A stretch of 64,000 nt of DNA from Agromyces sp. ISL-38. GTDB lineage: Bacteria; Actinomycetota; Actinomycetes; Actinomycetales; Microbacteriaceae. Of the stretch, positions 30,357 through 40,085 are shown in pieces. Position numbers and translations under genes: made by a program. Position 1 is the stretch's first letter. Every line of letters begins with the position of its first letter. The stretch covers positions 310,001 through 374,000 of the forward strand of contig NZ_JAGGPF010000001.1 in the NCBI RefSeq assembly GCF_018613935.1, written 5' to 3'. Below the pieces are notes generated by a model. That model was not told where the DNA came from and searched no databases. It was given only the letters and a program-made list of their open reading frames with translations.

Positions 30357-30405
30357 CGTGCAGTCCCGTTCCTTCCGCTCGCCGTCTCGTCAGTGTGTGC
30401 CGTGC

Positions 30406-32115
30406 TCAGCCGTCGACGCCGAGGCCGTTGATGTCGACGTGGGTCGTCGGCGAGAACTCCGAGTTCAGCTGGCCGCAGAAGTAGCGGTACGAGACGTCGA
30501 ACGCCTGAGTGCCGGCCGTGACGTTGACGGTGGTCGTGCCGGGGCCGACGACGCCGCCGCCCTGGATCGCGGCATCTGCGGTGACCTGCACTTCGTAGCC
30601 GGAGAGCGTCTGCCCGGCAGGGCAGCTCTGCGCGGTCCACGACACCTTCACCGTGCCGCCCGTGTTCACCGTGTTCTTGTCGGTGGTCGGCGCGGTGGTG
30701 GGGGTCGACGGCGCGACGGGGTCGACGTAGTACGTGATCGTGACCTGGTCGCCGATCGGCACAGGGCCGGTGGGGTTCACTTCGTAGACACGGCCGGCGT
30801 CGTCGGGGGTCGTGGCCGCGTTGCCCTCGACGGCGTTCGCGACCATTCCGAGACCCTCGAGCTTGGCCCGCGCCTCGTCGACCGTGAGACCGAGGTACTC
30901 CTCGCGCGTGATCTGCGCTGTCGTGGGCGCCTGACTCGTGGGCGGGGGAGGCGGAGGTGTTGTGCTGGGAGCGACCGTCGACGTCGGCCGGCTCGTGGTG
31001 GAGGACGGCACCGCGCCGCCGCCGCCGTTGTTCAGCGCGAGCGCGATGATCGTGCCGATGAGCACGATCGCGAGAAGCGCGATGAGCACGATGAGCGGCC
31101 AGGTCCACGGGCTGCGCTTCTTCTTCGGCTCCTCGTCGACGGGAACGCCGAGCCCAGCCGCACCGGCTGCACCCGCTGCGGCTGCAGACGGCAGCACCGT
31201 CGTCGCCGCCGTTGCGCCCTGACTCGGCATGAGCATCGTGGCAGCGGTCATGCCGGCGCCGAGCACGGCGGGCACGGCCGCTGCGGCCGCCTGCACGTCG
31301 CCTCGGCGCAGCGCGATCGCGGCACGGGCGAGGTGCGCCGCCGACTGCGGTCGGTCGGCCGGGTTCTTCGCGATGCACGCGTACACGAGATTGCGCACCG
31401 GCTCCGAGACGGTGACCGGCAGGTCGGGCGGCGTCTCGTTGATCTGCGCCATCGCGATCGCCACCTGCGACTCCCCGGTGAAGGGGCGTCGCCCGGCGAG
31501 GGCCTCGTAGGCGACGATGCCGAGCGAGTAGATGTCGGTCGTCGGCGATGCGGGGTGGCCGGAGGCCTGCTCGGGCGAGAGGTACTGCACGGTGCCCATA
31601 ACCTGGCCCGTGGCTGTGAGCGGCACCTGGTCGGCGATGCGAGCGATGCCGAAGTCGGTGATCTTCACGCGCCCATCGGGCGTGATGAGCAGGTTGCCCG
31701 GCTTGATGTCGCGGTGCACGAGACCGGCCGCGTGGGCGGCCTGCAGCGCCGCCGCCGTCTGGGCGACGATGTCGAGCACCTTGTCGGTCGAGAGCACGTG
31801 CTCTCGTTCGAGGATGGTCGAGAGCGCCTCGCCCGGCACGAGCTCCATGACGAGGTAGGCACTGCCGTCTTCCTCGCCGTAGTCGAAGACGTTCGCGATG
31901 CCCTCGTGGTTCACGAGGGCGGCGTGCCGGGCCTCAGCGCGAAAGCGCTCGAGGAACCCGGGGTCGCCGAGGTACTCATCCTTCAGGATCTTGATCGCTA
32001 CCTGACGGCCGATCACGAGGTCGGTGGCTTGCCAAACCTCGCCCATCCCGCCGATCGCGATGCGGGATTGCAGCTCGTAGCGCCCTCCGAAGGTGAGCCC
32101 TGCGCTCGGTCTCAT
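30406..32115 (-). CDS. pknA: Ser/Thr protein kinase with one PASTA and an FN3-like ectodomain
   Basis: A 569-residue kinase. The kinase domain (about 11-270) shows IGGMGEVWQA, VAIKIL, LVHRDIKPGNLLI, DFGIAR and GTVQYLSPEQ. A juxtamembrane Ala-rich segment precedes the membrane helix (about 337-361) and a Thr/Pro/Ser linker. Outside there is one PASTA-like unit (EYLGLTVDEARAKLEGLGM), then ~90 residues with an Ig/FN3-like look (VKVSWTAQSCPAGQTLSGYEVQV) and two Cys. M. tuberculosis PknA has almost no ectodomain. It overlaps pbpA by four bases. Confidence 0.92.
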   Translation of the reverse strand: MRPSAGLTFGGRYELQSRIAIGGMGEVWQATDLVIGRQVAIKILKDEYLGDPGFLERFRAEARHAALVNHEGIANVFDYGEEDGSAYLVMELVPGEALSTILEREHVLSTDKVLDIVAQTAAALQAAHAAGLVHRDIKPGNLLITPDGRVKITDFGIARIADQVPLTATGQVMGTVQYLSPEQASGHPASPTTDIYSLGIVAYEALAGRRPFTGESQVAIAMAQINETPPDLPVTVSEPVRNLVYACIAKNPADRPQSAAHLARAAIALRRGDVQAAAAAVPAVLGAGMTAATMLMPSQGATAATTVLPSAAAAGAAGAAGLGVPVDEEPKKKRSPWTWPLIVLIALLAIVLIGTIIALALNNGGGGAVPSSTTSRPTSTVAPSTTPPPPPPTSQAPTTAQITREEYLGLTVDEARAKLEGLGMVANAVEGNAATTPDDAGRVYEVNPTGPVPIGDQVTITYYVDPVAPSTPTTAPTTDKNTVNTGGTVKVSWTAQSCPAGQTLSGYEVQVTADAAIQGGGVVGPGTTTVNVTAGTQAFDVSYRYFCGQLNSEFSPTTHVDINGLGVDG

Positions 32116-33566
32116 TTGTTCAGCACCGCCTCTAGTACCTGCTTTGCGACGGGTGCGGCAATGAGATTGCCATACCCCTCCTGACCAAGTCCCCCGCCAT
32201 CCTCCACGAGCACCGTGATTGCATACTGAGGGTCGTCGGCGGGGGCAAAACCTGTGAACCAGAGAGTGTAGGGGTCACTCTCACCGTTCTCTGCTGTACC
32301 CGTCTTACCGGCCACGCTGACGCCGTCTATTCTTGCATTACTCGCGGCACCGTTCTCGACGCCGTTGACCATCATCTCCACCATGGTGTTCGCCGTCGAC
32401 TCGCTGATCGCACGACCGAACTCCGAGCCCTCGAACTCCTGCAATGGAGTGAAGTCGGGAGCGACGATGGCATCGACGAGATTCGGGTTCATGACGATGC
32501 CTCCGTTCGCGATCGCCGCCGACACCATTGCGATCTGCAACGGAGTGGCGCGAACCTCGCTCTGACCGAACGCGCTGAGCCCCGTCTGGGGATCATCGAG
32601 GGCACGGGGGTACACGCTCGCCTCCGTGAGGGTGGGGATCTCGAACTCGCGATTGAAGCCGAACTTCTCCGCCTGCTCGCGAATCGCGGCATCGCCGAGT
32701 TCCATGCCGAGCTCCGCCATCGGGATGTTGCACGAGAGCCGCAGCGCGGTGGCGATCGTGACCTCTGAGCCGCCGCCGCACGTGCCGCCGCCGGAGTTGC
32801 GCACCACCGCGTCGGTTCCGGGCAGCGTGAGTGATGCGGGGTTGGGGAAGGTGCTGTCGGGGGTGTAGCGACCCGATTCGAGGGCGGCCGCCGTGACCAC
32901 GAGCTTGAACACCGACCCGGGCGGGTTCATGTCGCCGCCCGTCGCACGGTTGAAGAGCGGGTCGCCCGGGTCGGCGAGCAACCCCTCGTAGGTCGCCTCC
33001 ACCTGGTCTCCGCTGTGCACCGCGAGCGAATTGGGGTCGTAGGTGGGTTTCGTGACCATCGCGAGGATGCGTCCGGTGCTCGGTTCGGTCACGATGACGG
33101 CGCCGGTGTACTCACCGAGCGCGTCCCACGCAGCCTGCTGGAGTACGGGGTCGATCGTGACCTCGACCGACGCGCCCATCGGATCCTGCCCGGAGATCAA
33201 GCGGTTGAGGGAGTCGAAGAACTGGCTGCTCGATTGTCCGCTCAGGAAGTCGTTGAGTGAGCGCTCCAACCCCGTCGCCTCGCCGTTCACGGGGATGAAC
33301 CCGGTGATCGGCGCGTAGAGCGGGCCGTTCGCGTACACCCGCTGGAACTTGTAGTCGTCGCCGGAGGGCTGCGAGTGGGCGATCGGGTCGCCGCCGACGA
33401 GGATCGGGCCGCGCTCCACCGAGTAGCTCTCGTACAGGGTGCGCGCGTTGCGCGGGTCGGCCGCGAGCGATTCCGCTTGCGCGTACTGGATGATCGTCGA
33501 GGCGACGAGAAGGGTCAGGAACATGAGGAGAGCGAGTATCGAGACTCGCTTGAGCTCGCGATTCAT
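32112..33566 (-). CDS. pbpA: Peptidoglycan transpeptidase PbpA (class B PBP)
   Basis: A 484-residue class B penicillin-binding protein crosslinking peptidoglycan with RodA/FtsW. One N-terminal membrane anchor (about 9-30) is followed by the dimerisation domain. The transpeptidase motifs are S218-VF-K221 (PGSVFK), SCN in LRLSCNIPMAEL, and K421-TGT (VAGKTGTAENG). It sits between rodA and pknA with ATGA overlaps on both sides. Confidence 0.95.
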   Translation of the reverse strand: MNRELKRVSILALLMFLTLLVASTIIQYAQAESLAADPRNARTLYESYSVERGPILVGGDPIAHSQPSGDDYKFQRVYANGPLYAPITGFIPVNGEATGLERSLNDFLSGQSSSQFFDSLNRLISGQDPMGASVEVTIDPVLQQAAWDALGEYTGAVIVTEPSTGRILAMVTKPTYDPNSLAVHSGDQVEATYEGLLADPGDPLFNRATGGDMNPPGSVFKLVVTAAALESGRYTPDSTFPNPASLTLPGTDAVVRNSGGGTCGGGSEVTIATALRLSCNIPMAELGMELGDAAIREQAEKFGFNREFEIPTLTEASVYPRALDDPQTGLSAFGQSEVRATPLQIAMVSAAIANGGIVMNPNLVDAIVAPDFTPLQEFEGSEFGRAISESTANTMVEMMVNGVENGAASNARIDGVSVAGKTGTAENGESDPYTLWFTGFAPADDPQYAITVLVEDGGGLGQEGYGNLIAAPVAKQVLEAVLNK

Positions 33567-34972
33567 CCGTCGATCACCAGCCTCGGGTGGTTGCGCACCG
33601 TATCGGACAGCCGCAGCAGCAACCCGACGATGATCCAGTTCGCGACGAGCGACGAACCGCCCGCGGCGAGGAACGGCGTCGTGAGGCCGGTGAGCGGGAT
33701 GACGCGAGTGACGCCGCCCACGACGATGAACACCTGCAGCGCCACGACGAACGCGAGGCCCACGCCGAGCAGCTTGCCGAAGTCGTCCTGGCCGGCGAAG
33801 CCGATGCGGAAGCCTCGTGCGACGAAGAGCACGTAGAGGGCGAGGATCGCGAAGATGCCAGCGAGACCCAGCTCCTCGCCGAGGCTCGCGATGATGTAGT
33901 CGCTCTGCGGCACCGGGGTGATGTCAGGTCGGCCCTCGCCGAGTCCGCTGCCGATCAGTCCGCCGTGCGCGAGGCCGAAGAGCCCCTGCACGAGCTGGTA
34001 GCTGCCGCCGTCAGCGCTGTAGACGTCGGGGTTGAACGCGTCGAGCCAGTTGCGGAACCGGCCGTTCACGTAGTCGAGCGTCTGGCTCGCGATGAGCGCG
34101 CCGCTGAAGAACAGCGTGAGCCCGAGCACGACCCACGACAGCCGGCTCGTCGCGACGTAGAGCATCACCAGGAACAGGCCGAAATAGAGGAGTGCGGTGC
34201 CGAGGTCGCGCTGGAATACGATGACGGCCATCGACAGCGCCCACACCACGAGGAGCGGACCGAGGTCGCGAGCCCGTGGGAACCGCATGCCGAGGAACCT
34301 CGTGCCGACCATCGAGAGGCTGTCGCGGTTACGCACGAGGTATCCGGCGAAGAAGACCGCGAGGGCGATCTTCGCGATCTCGCCGGGCTGGAAGGTCGCG
34401 ATGTCGCCGAAGCCGATCCACACGCGGGCGCCGCTCACCTGGCGGCCGAGCCCCGGCACGAGCGGCAGGAGCAGGAGCACGATCGCGAGGAGGCCCGACA
34501 GGTAGGTGTACCGGAAGAGCACGCGGTGGTTGCGGATGACGATGATCGTGACGATGCCGCCGATGATCGCGATCGCGCTCCACGCGATCTGCCGCACGGC
34601 GGCGCTCTCCCACCCGATGTCGCCGAACGCGATGTCGATGCGATAGATCATGGCGATGCCGAGGCCGTTCAACACCGTCGCGATCGGCAGCAGGAACGGA
34701 TCGGCGTCGCGAGCGACGAACCGCATGCAGATGTGCAGTCCGAAGACGAGGGCCGAGAGCCCCGCGCCGAGCAGCACGAGCTGGGTGTCGACGCGGCCGA
34801 GCGCGCCGAGCTGCACGAGCACGATCGCACCGGCGTTGATGATGCACGCGACGAGCAGGAGGCCGAGCTCGAGGTTGCGCAGCTTCTGGGGCATCCGGAT
34901 GCGTCGCACGCTGGCGGTCGGCGGGGCGGCCGACCGCGGTGCGCCAACTGCGGGCCCGCTCTGGTCAGTCAA
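33563..34972 (-). CDS. rodA: Peptidoglycan glycosyltransferase RodA/FtsW family
   Basis: A 469-residue SEDS protein polymerising lipid II. About 12 membrane helices are visible from LELGLLLVACIINAGAIVLVQ onward. Conserved segments are SGARVWIGFG, FQPGEIAKIALAVFFAGYL, FQRDLGTALLYF and GLIGSGLGEG. The start TTG 34972 has GGAGGACTCCC directly upstream and overlaps the pstP end by eight bases. The longer upstream frame is a pstP shadow. Confidence 0.93.
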   Translation of the reverse strand: MTDQSGPAVGAPRSAAPPTASVRRIRMPQKLRNLELGLLLVACIINAGAIVLVQLGALGRVDTQLVLLGAGLSALVFGLHICMRFVARDADPFLLPIATVLNGLGIAMIYRIDIAFGDIGWESAAVRQIAWSAIAIIGGIVTIIVIRNHRVLFRYTYLSGLLAIVLLLLPLVPGLGRQVSGARVWIGFGDIATFQPGEIAKIALAVFFAGYLVRNRDSLSMVGTRFLGMRFPRARDLGPLLVVWALSMAVIVFQRDLGTALLYFGLFLVMLYVATSRLSWVVLGLTLFFSGALIASQTLDYVNGRFRNWLDAFNPDVYSADGGSYQLVQGLFGLAHGGLIGSGLGEGRPDITPVPQSDYIIASLGEELGLAGIFAILALYVLFVARGFRIGFAGQDDFGKLLGVGLAFVVALQVFIVVGGVTRVIPLTGLTTPFLAAGGSSLVANWIIVGLLLRLSDTVRNHPRLVIDG

Positions 34973-36194
34973 GGGAGTCCTCCAGTCGCTGCACGATGCG
35001 GTACGCCTCGGAGAACGAGCCGGCGCTGATCGTCTGTTCGACGCGTTGCTGGTCGTAGGTTCGGAGGTCGGCGACGTCGAGGCCGGTCTCGGTGTGGAGC
35101 TCGTGCAGGGAGATGGGTCCGAGGTCTTGCTGGATGCCCTGGAAGATCGCGACTCGCCCGTTCGACTCGCCCACGTAATAGCGAGTCTGGGTCCACTGGT
35201 AGCCGAGTGCGAAGGTCGTGAAGATCGCGCCGATGAGCAGCACGATCCAGAACCCCCACATCCAGCGGCGCCGTCGCCGTCGCCGGGCGTCTTCTTCGAT
35301 GATCTCGTCGAAGTAGTCGGCCGAGTCGGGCTCGAAGTGCGTCTCCTGCACGGGGTGCGGCCGGAAGGGCGTGAGCCGGATGCCGCGGGCTCGCACCGGT
35401 TCGGGGGCGCCGAACGCGAGCGGCGCCGCCGCGGAGCCCACCACGAGGGGAGGGGTGGCGGGGGCGGGCGGCTCGCCGATGTCGACGACCACGACCGTGA
35501 CGTTGTCGGGTGCACCGCCGTCGAGCGAGGCCTTCACGAGCCGGTCGGCGACTTGCTTCGCGCCGGCCTCGGCCGACATCAGCTCGTGGATGTCGTCGAA
35601 GCTCACGACGCCCGAGAGGCCGTCGGAGCACAGCATCCACCGGTCGCCGGCGCGGGTGTCGAGCAGCATCGAGTCGATCTCGGGTGAGGCTTCGACGTCG
35701 CCGAGCACGCGCATCAGCACCGAGCGGCGAGGGTGCACCATCGCCTCCTCGGCGGTGATGCGGCCGGCGTCGACGAGGCGCTGCACGAACGTGTGGTCGG
35801 TGGAGATCTGGCTGAGCTCGCCCGAGCGGAGCAGGTAGATGCGGGAGTCGCCGATGTGCGCGATCACCACGCGGTCGCCCTGCAGGAGCACCGCGCTCAC
35901 GGTCGTGCCCATGCCGGTGAGCTCGGAGTGCTCGGCGACCGTCTCGGCGAGCTGGCGGTTCGCGGAGATCAGGGCGGACCGGAGTTCGGCCGCGGCATCC
36001 GTGACGCCGTCGTAGTCGGCATCGGCCTCGGCGATGCGGCGCGTCGCGATGGCGCTCGCGACGTCGCCGCCTGCGTGGCCGCCCATGCCGTCGGCGACGA
36101 GGAACAACCGCCGGCCGGCGTAGCCGGAGTCCTGATTGTTCGCGCGGATCCGGCCGACGTGCGAGACCGCAGCGCTCGCTTTGACAGTCGCCAT
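34965..36194 (-). CDS. pstP: PP2C-type Ser/Thr phosphatase PstP
   Basis: A 409-residue phosphatase that reverses PknA/PknB phosphorylation. The catalytic domain (about 1-235) has RANNQDSGYAG, LVADGMGGHAGGDVAS, AHIGDSRIYLLR, LCSDGLSGVV and GAPDNVTVVVVD, supplying the metal-binding aspartates. An Arg-rich stretch and a membrane helix (WMWGFWIVLLIGAIFTTFALGY) follow, then a ~100-residue extracellular domain. ATG 36194 is five bases past the fhaB stop. Confidence 0.95.
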   Translation of the reverse strand: MATVKASAAVSHVGRIRANNQDSGYAGRRLFLVADGMGGHAGGDVASAIATRRIAEADADYDGVTDAAAELRSALISANRQLAETVAEHSELTGMGTTVSAVLLQGDRVVIAHIGDSRIYLLRSGELSQISTDHTFVQRLVDAGRITAEEAMVHPRRSVLMRVLGDVEASPEIDSMLLDTRAGDRWMLCSDGLSGVVSFDDIHELMSAEAGAKQVADRLVKASLDGGAPDNVTVVVVDIGEPPAPATPPLVVGSAAAPLAFGAPEPVRARGIRLTPFRPHPVQETHFEPDSADYFDEIIEEDARRRRRRRWMWGFWIVLLIGAIFTTFALGYQWTQTRYYVGESNGRVAIFQGIQQDLGPISLHELHTETGLDVADLRTYDQQRVEQTISAGSFSEAYRIVQRLEDSLD

Positions 36195-36199
36195 GGGGG

Positions 36200-36763
36200 C
36201 TACCGTCGCAGCTCGAACGTGGTTGCTCCGACCTTCACCGTGGCTCCGAGGGGCACCGGGGTGGGCACCGTCACTCGTGAGCCGCCGAGGAACGTGCCGT
36301 TCGTGGAGTCGAGGTCTTGGAGCATCCAGCGACCGTTCCACAGCATGAGCCGCGCGTGGTGCGTGGAGGTGTAGTCGTCACGGATGATGATCGCCGAGTC
36401 GCTCGAGCGCCCGATCGTGATCTCGTCTCTGCCGAGCGGGAACTCGGCCCCCGCCTTCGCTCCCGAGGTGATGACGAGCCGCGTGGCGTTCTCGGTGGAG
36501 GCGAGCTCGCCGTCGTGTCCTCCGGTCGCCGCGCCGGGCCGGCCGACGGGGGAGGTGACCGCTGGAGTCGGCGGGGGCGTGACCGGCGAGCTCGGGAAGG
36601 GGGATGCCGCGGCGGCGACCGGTGCGGCGGCGACATCGGGCTGCAGCTTGCGCACCCGCTGGCCGAAGAGGTCGCTGCGCAGGGCGTAGATGATCGCGAA
36701 GATGAACACCCAGAGGAGCAGGAGGAAGCCGAGTTGCAGGACGAGGAGGGTCAGTTCGCTCAT
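36200..36763 (-). CDS. fhaB: Membrane FHA-domain protein FhaB
   Basis: A 187-residue protein with an N-terminal transmembrane helix (about 6-28), a Pro/Ala-rich linker (45-85) and a C-terminal phosphothreonine-binding FHA domain (GRSSDSAIIIRDDYTSTHHARLML, DLDSTNGTFLGG). In mycobacteria FhaB (FipA) joins PknA signalling to FtsZ and other division proteins. It overlaps fhaA by four bases. Confidence 0.94.
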   Translation of the reverse strand: MSELTLLVLQLGFLLLLWVFIFAIIYALRSDLFGQRVRKLQPDVAAAPVAAAASPFPSSPVTPPPTPAVTSPVGRPGAATGGHDGELASTENATRLVITSGAKAGAEFPLGRDEITIGRSSDSAIIIRDDYTSTHHARLMLWNGRWMLQDLDSTNGTFLGGSRVTVPTPVPLGATVKVGATTFELRR

Positions 36764-37509
36764 TCGCCGGGCCCCCAGAACCCGCCCATGTCATGGCGTT
36801 CGGTTGCCGGGTCGGTGCGACCCCTGGAGTCGGTGCCGCCCGGTGTCGCTTGCGCGAGCACCCGGAACGTGATGCGGGAGCGCCCGATGGTGATCACCGA
36901 GTCGGGTTCGAGGATGGCGTCTTTGACGGGTGACCCGTTCAGCTGGGTGCCGTTCGTCGAGCCGAGGTCGCGCACGCGAGCCCGCGATCCGTCCCACTGC
37001 ACCTCGGCGTGACGGCGCGAGGCGCCGGAGTCGTCGAGCGTGAGATCGGCCTCGCTGCCGCGCCCGATGACCGTGCGGCCCTTCAGGATCGGATGCCGCT
37101 TGCCGTTGACTTCGAGCACCGGCGTCCAGGCGACCTGGCCCTTCACGTTGCGCGAGTCGACCTGCACCATGCCGACGCTGAGGCCGGGATCTGCCTGCAG
37201 CGCGATCGAGATGCCGCCCGCGAACTGGAAGCGCTGGCTCGCCGCGTGCTTCTGCACGAGGTCGACGAGCTCGTCGATGAGGGCCGGCCCGAGGCTCGCC
37301 ATGTTGTCGTGATCGGCAGGCGCCATGCGCACGGTGAACGTGTTCGGCACGAGCACGCGGTCGCGCGAGACGACCGCGGCCTTCGTGTCGATCTCTCGTT
37401 TCAGTGCTGAGGTGATCTCGACGGGCTGTAGTCCCGAGCGAAAGGTCTTCGCGAACGCGCCGTTGACGGCGCGCTCGAGACCCTTCTCGAAGTTGTCCAG
37501 TAGGCCCAC
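36760..37509 (-). CDS. fhaA: DUF3662/FHA protein FhaA
   Basis: A 249-residue cytosolic protein, first gene of the fhaA-pknB operon. The N-terminal DUF3662 domain (about 1-115) begins GLLDNFEKGLERAVNGAFAKTFRSGLQPVEI. The FHA domain (about 140-230) has IGRGSEADLTLDDSGASRRHAEV and DLGSTNGTQLNG. FhaA binds phosphorylated pseudokinase MurJ-type partners in mycobacteria. A TACCAT sequence at about 37541-37546 on the minus strand may be the operon's -10 box. Confidence 0.94.
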   Translation of the reverse strand: MGLLDNFEKGLERAVNGAFAKTFRSGLQPVEITSALKREIDTKAAVVSRDRVLVPNTFTVRMAPADHDNMASLGPALIDELVDLVQKHAASQRFQFAGGISIALQADPGLSVGMVQVDSRNVKGQVAWTPVLEVNGKRHPILKGRTVIGRGSEADLTLDDSGASRRHAEVQWDGSRARVRDLGSTNGTQLNGSPVKDAILEPDSVITIGRSRITFRVLAQATPGGTDSRGRTDPATERHDMGGFWGPGE

Positions 37510-37574
37510 AGGTCTCCCGATCCGGTTCCGTGACTGTGTGACATGGTAGCCCGAGCGACTGTGAACACTTGCGA

Positions 37575-40085
37575 TCAGTCGACAGGGATTGTGGATTCCG
37601 CCTCTTCGGAGTCGAGCGACAGGGTCGGGATCGACGCGGTGAGCAGGGTGCCGTCAGCCCGCCGCGAGCCCGTGACGTCGCGCATCGTGGGCGAACCGTA
37701 GAGTCGCGGGCCCTGTCCGTGCAGCGGCACCGACACCTCGGAGAGGGTGGTCACGACGACCTCGGCACCGCGAACGCGGACCCGGGCCTCCACGCCCTCC
37801 TCGACGGCGAACGTGATCGAATCGCCCGTGAGGACGACCCGGAGGCGGGTGCCGCGCAGGGTGATGCGGAACGTCAGCTGCTCCCAGCCGTCGGGCAGCC
37901 GCGGATCGAAGCTGAAGATGCCGTTGTGGTCGCGGAATCCGCCGAATCCCGACACGAGCGTGCTCCACACGCCGCCGGTCGACGCCACGTGCACGCCGTC
38001 GGCGGCGTTGTGGTGGAGGTCGGCGAGGTCGACGAAGAGCGCCGAGCGGAAGTAGCGCAGCGCGAGCTCGTGGTAGCCCACCTCCGCGGCGATGATCGAC
38101 TGCACGACCGCAGAGAGGGTGGAGTCGCCCGTGGTCAGCGGGTCGTAGTACTCGAAGTTGGCGCGTTTCTCCTCGGTCGAGAAGCGGTCGCCCTGCAGGT
38201 AGAGCGCGAGGACCACGTCGGCTTGCTTCAGCACCTGGAAGCGGTAGATGACGAGCGGGTGGTAATGCAGGAGCAGCGGGCGGCGGTCTTCGGGAGTGTT
38301 CTCGAGGTCCCAGAGCTCCTTCTGGAGGAAGGCCGAGTCCTGCGGATGGATGCCGAGCTGCTGGTCGAACGGGATATGCATGTGCGCGGCGGCACGTCGC
38401 CAGCTCGCCACCTCGGCCGGGGTGACGCCGAGACGGTCGACGAGCCGGTTGTAGCCGATGGGATCGAGCACCTGCAGGTTGTCGACGGCGGATGCCGCGG
38501 CCGCGAGGTTCGAGCGCGCCATGACGTTCGTGTACAGGTTGTCGTTCACGACGGTCGTGTACTCGTCGGGGCCGGTCACGCCGTGGATGTGGAACACGTC
38601 GTCGGTGTTCGTGCGCCAGAAGCCCAGGTCTTCCCACATGCGCGCGGTCTCGACGAGGATGTCGATGGCCCCGCGGCCGAGGAAGTCCTCGTCGCCCGTG
38701 GCCGCCACGTACTGGCACAGCGCATAGGAGACGTCGGCGTCGATGTGGTACTGCGCGGTGCCGGCGGCGTAGTACGCCGACGATTCGAGCCCGTTGATCG
38801 TGCGCCACGGGAACAGGGCCCCGCGCTGGTTGAGCTCGAGCGCGCGGGCGCGGGCGGCGTCGAGCATCCGTTGCCGGAATCTCAGCACGTTGCGCGCGAC
38901 GATCGGCGCCGTGTAGCTGAGGAACGGGAGGACGTAGACCTCGCTGTCCCAGAAGTAGTGGCCGCCGTAGCCGGAGCCCGAGACGCCCTTCGCCGCGACG
39001 CCGCCGCCGTCGGTGCGGGCGGTGGCCTGCGCGAGCTGGAAGAGGTTCCACCGGGTGGCCTGCTGGATCGCGGGCTGGCCGGCGATCTCGACGTCGGAGC
39101 GGGTCCAGTAGTCATCGAGCCATGCCCGCTGCTGCGCAAACACCTCCGCGACGCCGAGGTCGGCTGCGCGGTCGAGCGTGCGGTCGCACCGGTCGACGAG
39201 CTCGCGCGCGGGCACTCGGCGCGCCGTGTGGTAGCTCACGGTCTTCGTGATGCGGATCGGCTCGCCCTGCTTGGCCTGCACCTTGTAGATGTGCTTCGCG
39301 AGGTCGTCTTCGATCGAGCCCGATTCGGTGAACGTGTTGTCGGTCGTGATCGAGTGCTCTGCGCCGATCGAGATCGTCATACCCGAGTTGGTGCACTGGT
39401 AGCCGAGCACGTAGCGGCTCTCGGTGCGACGCTTGAGTCGCGGCTGCAGCACGCGCTCGGTGAACTGCTCGGCCTTGCGGGGGTCGAACGCGCCGGCCGC
39501 CTCGAGCACACCCGAGCGGTACTCGTCGCGGCCGTCTTGACGGTTGAGGATCTGGCTCGAGATCGTGACCGCGGCATCCGCGTCGAGCATCTCGACCTCG
39601 TAGTCGAGCACGGCGAGGTGCCGGTCGGTGAACGAGACCATGCGCCGGCTCGTGATGAGCACGCGCTTGCCCGACGGGGTGCGCCACTCGATCGAACGCG
39701 AGAGCGCTCCGAGCCGGAAATCGAGTCGGCGCTCATAGGAGAGCAGCTCGGCCTCGGTGAGCACGAGCGGCTCGTCGTCGACGTAGAGACGGATGATCTT
39801 CGCATCGGGAGCGTTCACGATCGTCTGCCCGACGCGCGCGAAGCCGAACGCCTCTTCAGCGTGACGGATCGGCCAGGTCTCGTGGAACCCGTTCACGAAC
39901 GTGCCCTGCATGTGACCGTCGCGACCCTCCTCGACGTTGCCACGGAGCCCGAGGTAGCCGTTGCCGACGGCGAAGAGCGTCTCGGTGCGGCCGAGGTCGC
40001 CGATGCCGAACTCGGTCTCGACAAGCGCCCACTCGTCGACGGGGAAGCGGCTGCGGTTCAGGGGGTCGTGGTCGGCGAACCTCAT
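37575..40085 (-). CDS. Glycoside hydrolase family 65 disaccharide phosphorylase
   Basis: An 836-residue inverting phosphorylase of the maltose/trehalose/kojibiose type, splitting a glucose disaccharide with phosphate into beta-glucose 1-phosphate and glucose. The N-terminal beta-sandwich starts with FGIGDLGRTETLFAVGNGYLGLRGN. The (alpha/alpha)6 barrel contains GSGYGGHYFWDSEVYVLPF and the general-acid Glu E508 in VTGPDEYTTVV. Specificity cannot be read from sequence. The next gene upstream, overlapping by four bases, is the matching phosphoglucomutase. Confidence 0.92.
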   Translation of the reverse strand: MRFADHDPLNRSRFPVDEWALVETEFGIGDLGRTETLFAVGNGYLGLRGNVEEGRDGHMQGTFVNGFHETWPIRHAEEAFGFARVGQTIVNAPDAKIIRLYVDDEPLVLTEAELLSYERRLDFRLGALSRSIEWRTPSGKRVLITSRRMVSFTDRHLAVLDYEVEMLDADAAVTISSQILNRQDGRDEYRSGVLEAAGAFDPRKAEQFTERVLQPRLKRRTESRYVLGYQCTNSGMTISIGAEHSITTDNTFTESGSIEDDLAKHIYKVQAKQGEPIRITKTVSYHTARRVPARELVDRCDRTLDRAADLGVAEVFAQQRAWLDDYWTRSDVEIAGQPAIQQATRWNLFQLAQATARTDGGGVAAKGVSGSGYGGHYFWDSEVYVLPFLSYTAPIVARNVLRFRQRMLDAARARALELNQRGALFPWRTINGLESSAYYAAGTAQYHIDADVSYALCQYVAATGDEDFLGRGAIDILVETARMWEDLGFWRTNTDDVFHIHGVTGPDEYTTVVNDNLYTNVMARSNLAAAASAVDNLQVLDPIGYNRLVDRLGVTPAEVASWRRAAAHMHIPFDQQLGIHPQDSAFLQKELWDLENTPEDRRPLLLHYHPLVIYRFQVLKQADVVLALYLQGDRFSTEEKRANFEYYDPLTTGDSTLSAVVQSIIAAEVGYHELALRYFRSALFVDLADLHHNAADGVHVASTGGVWSTLVSGFGGFRDHNGIFSFDPRLPDGWEQLTFRITLRGTRLRVVLTGDSITFAVEEGVEARVRVRGAEVVVTTLSEVSVPLHGQGPRLYGSPTMRDVTGSRRADGTLLTASIPTLSLDSEEAESTIPVD

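Noticed and set aside
33587..35029. A 480-codon frame antisense to rodA
   Set aside because: Highly charged repetitive product opposite a well-supported SEDS gene; no ribosome site or homology.
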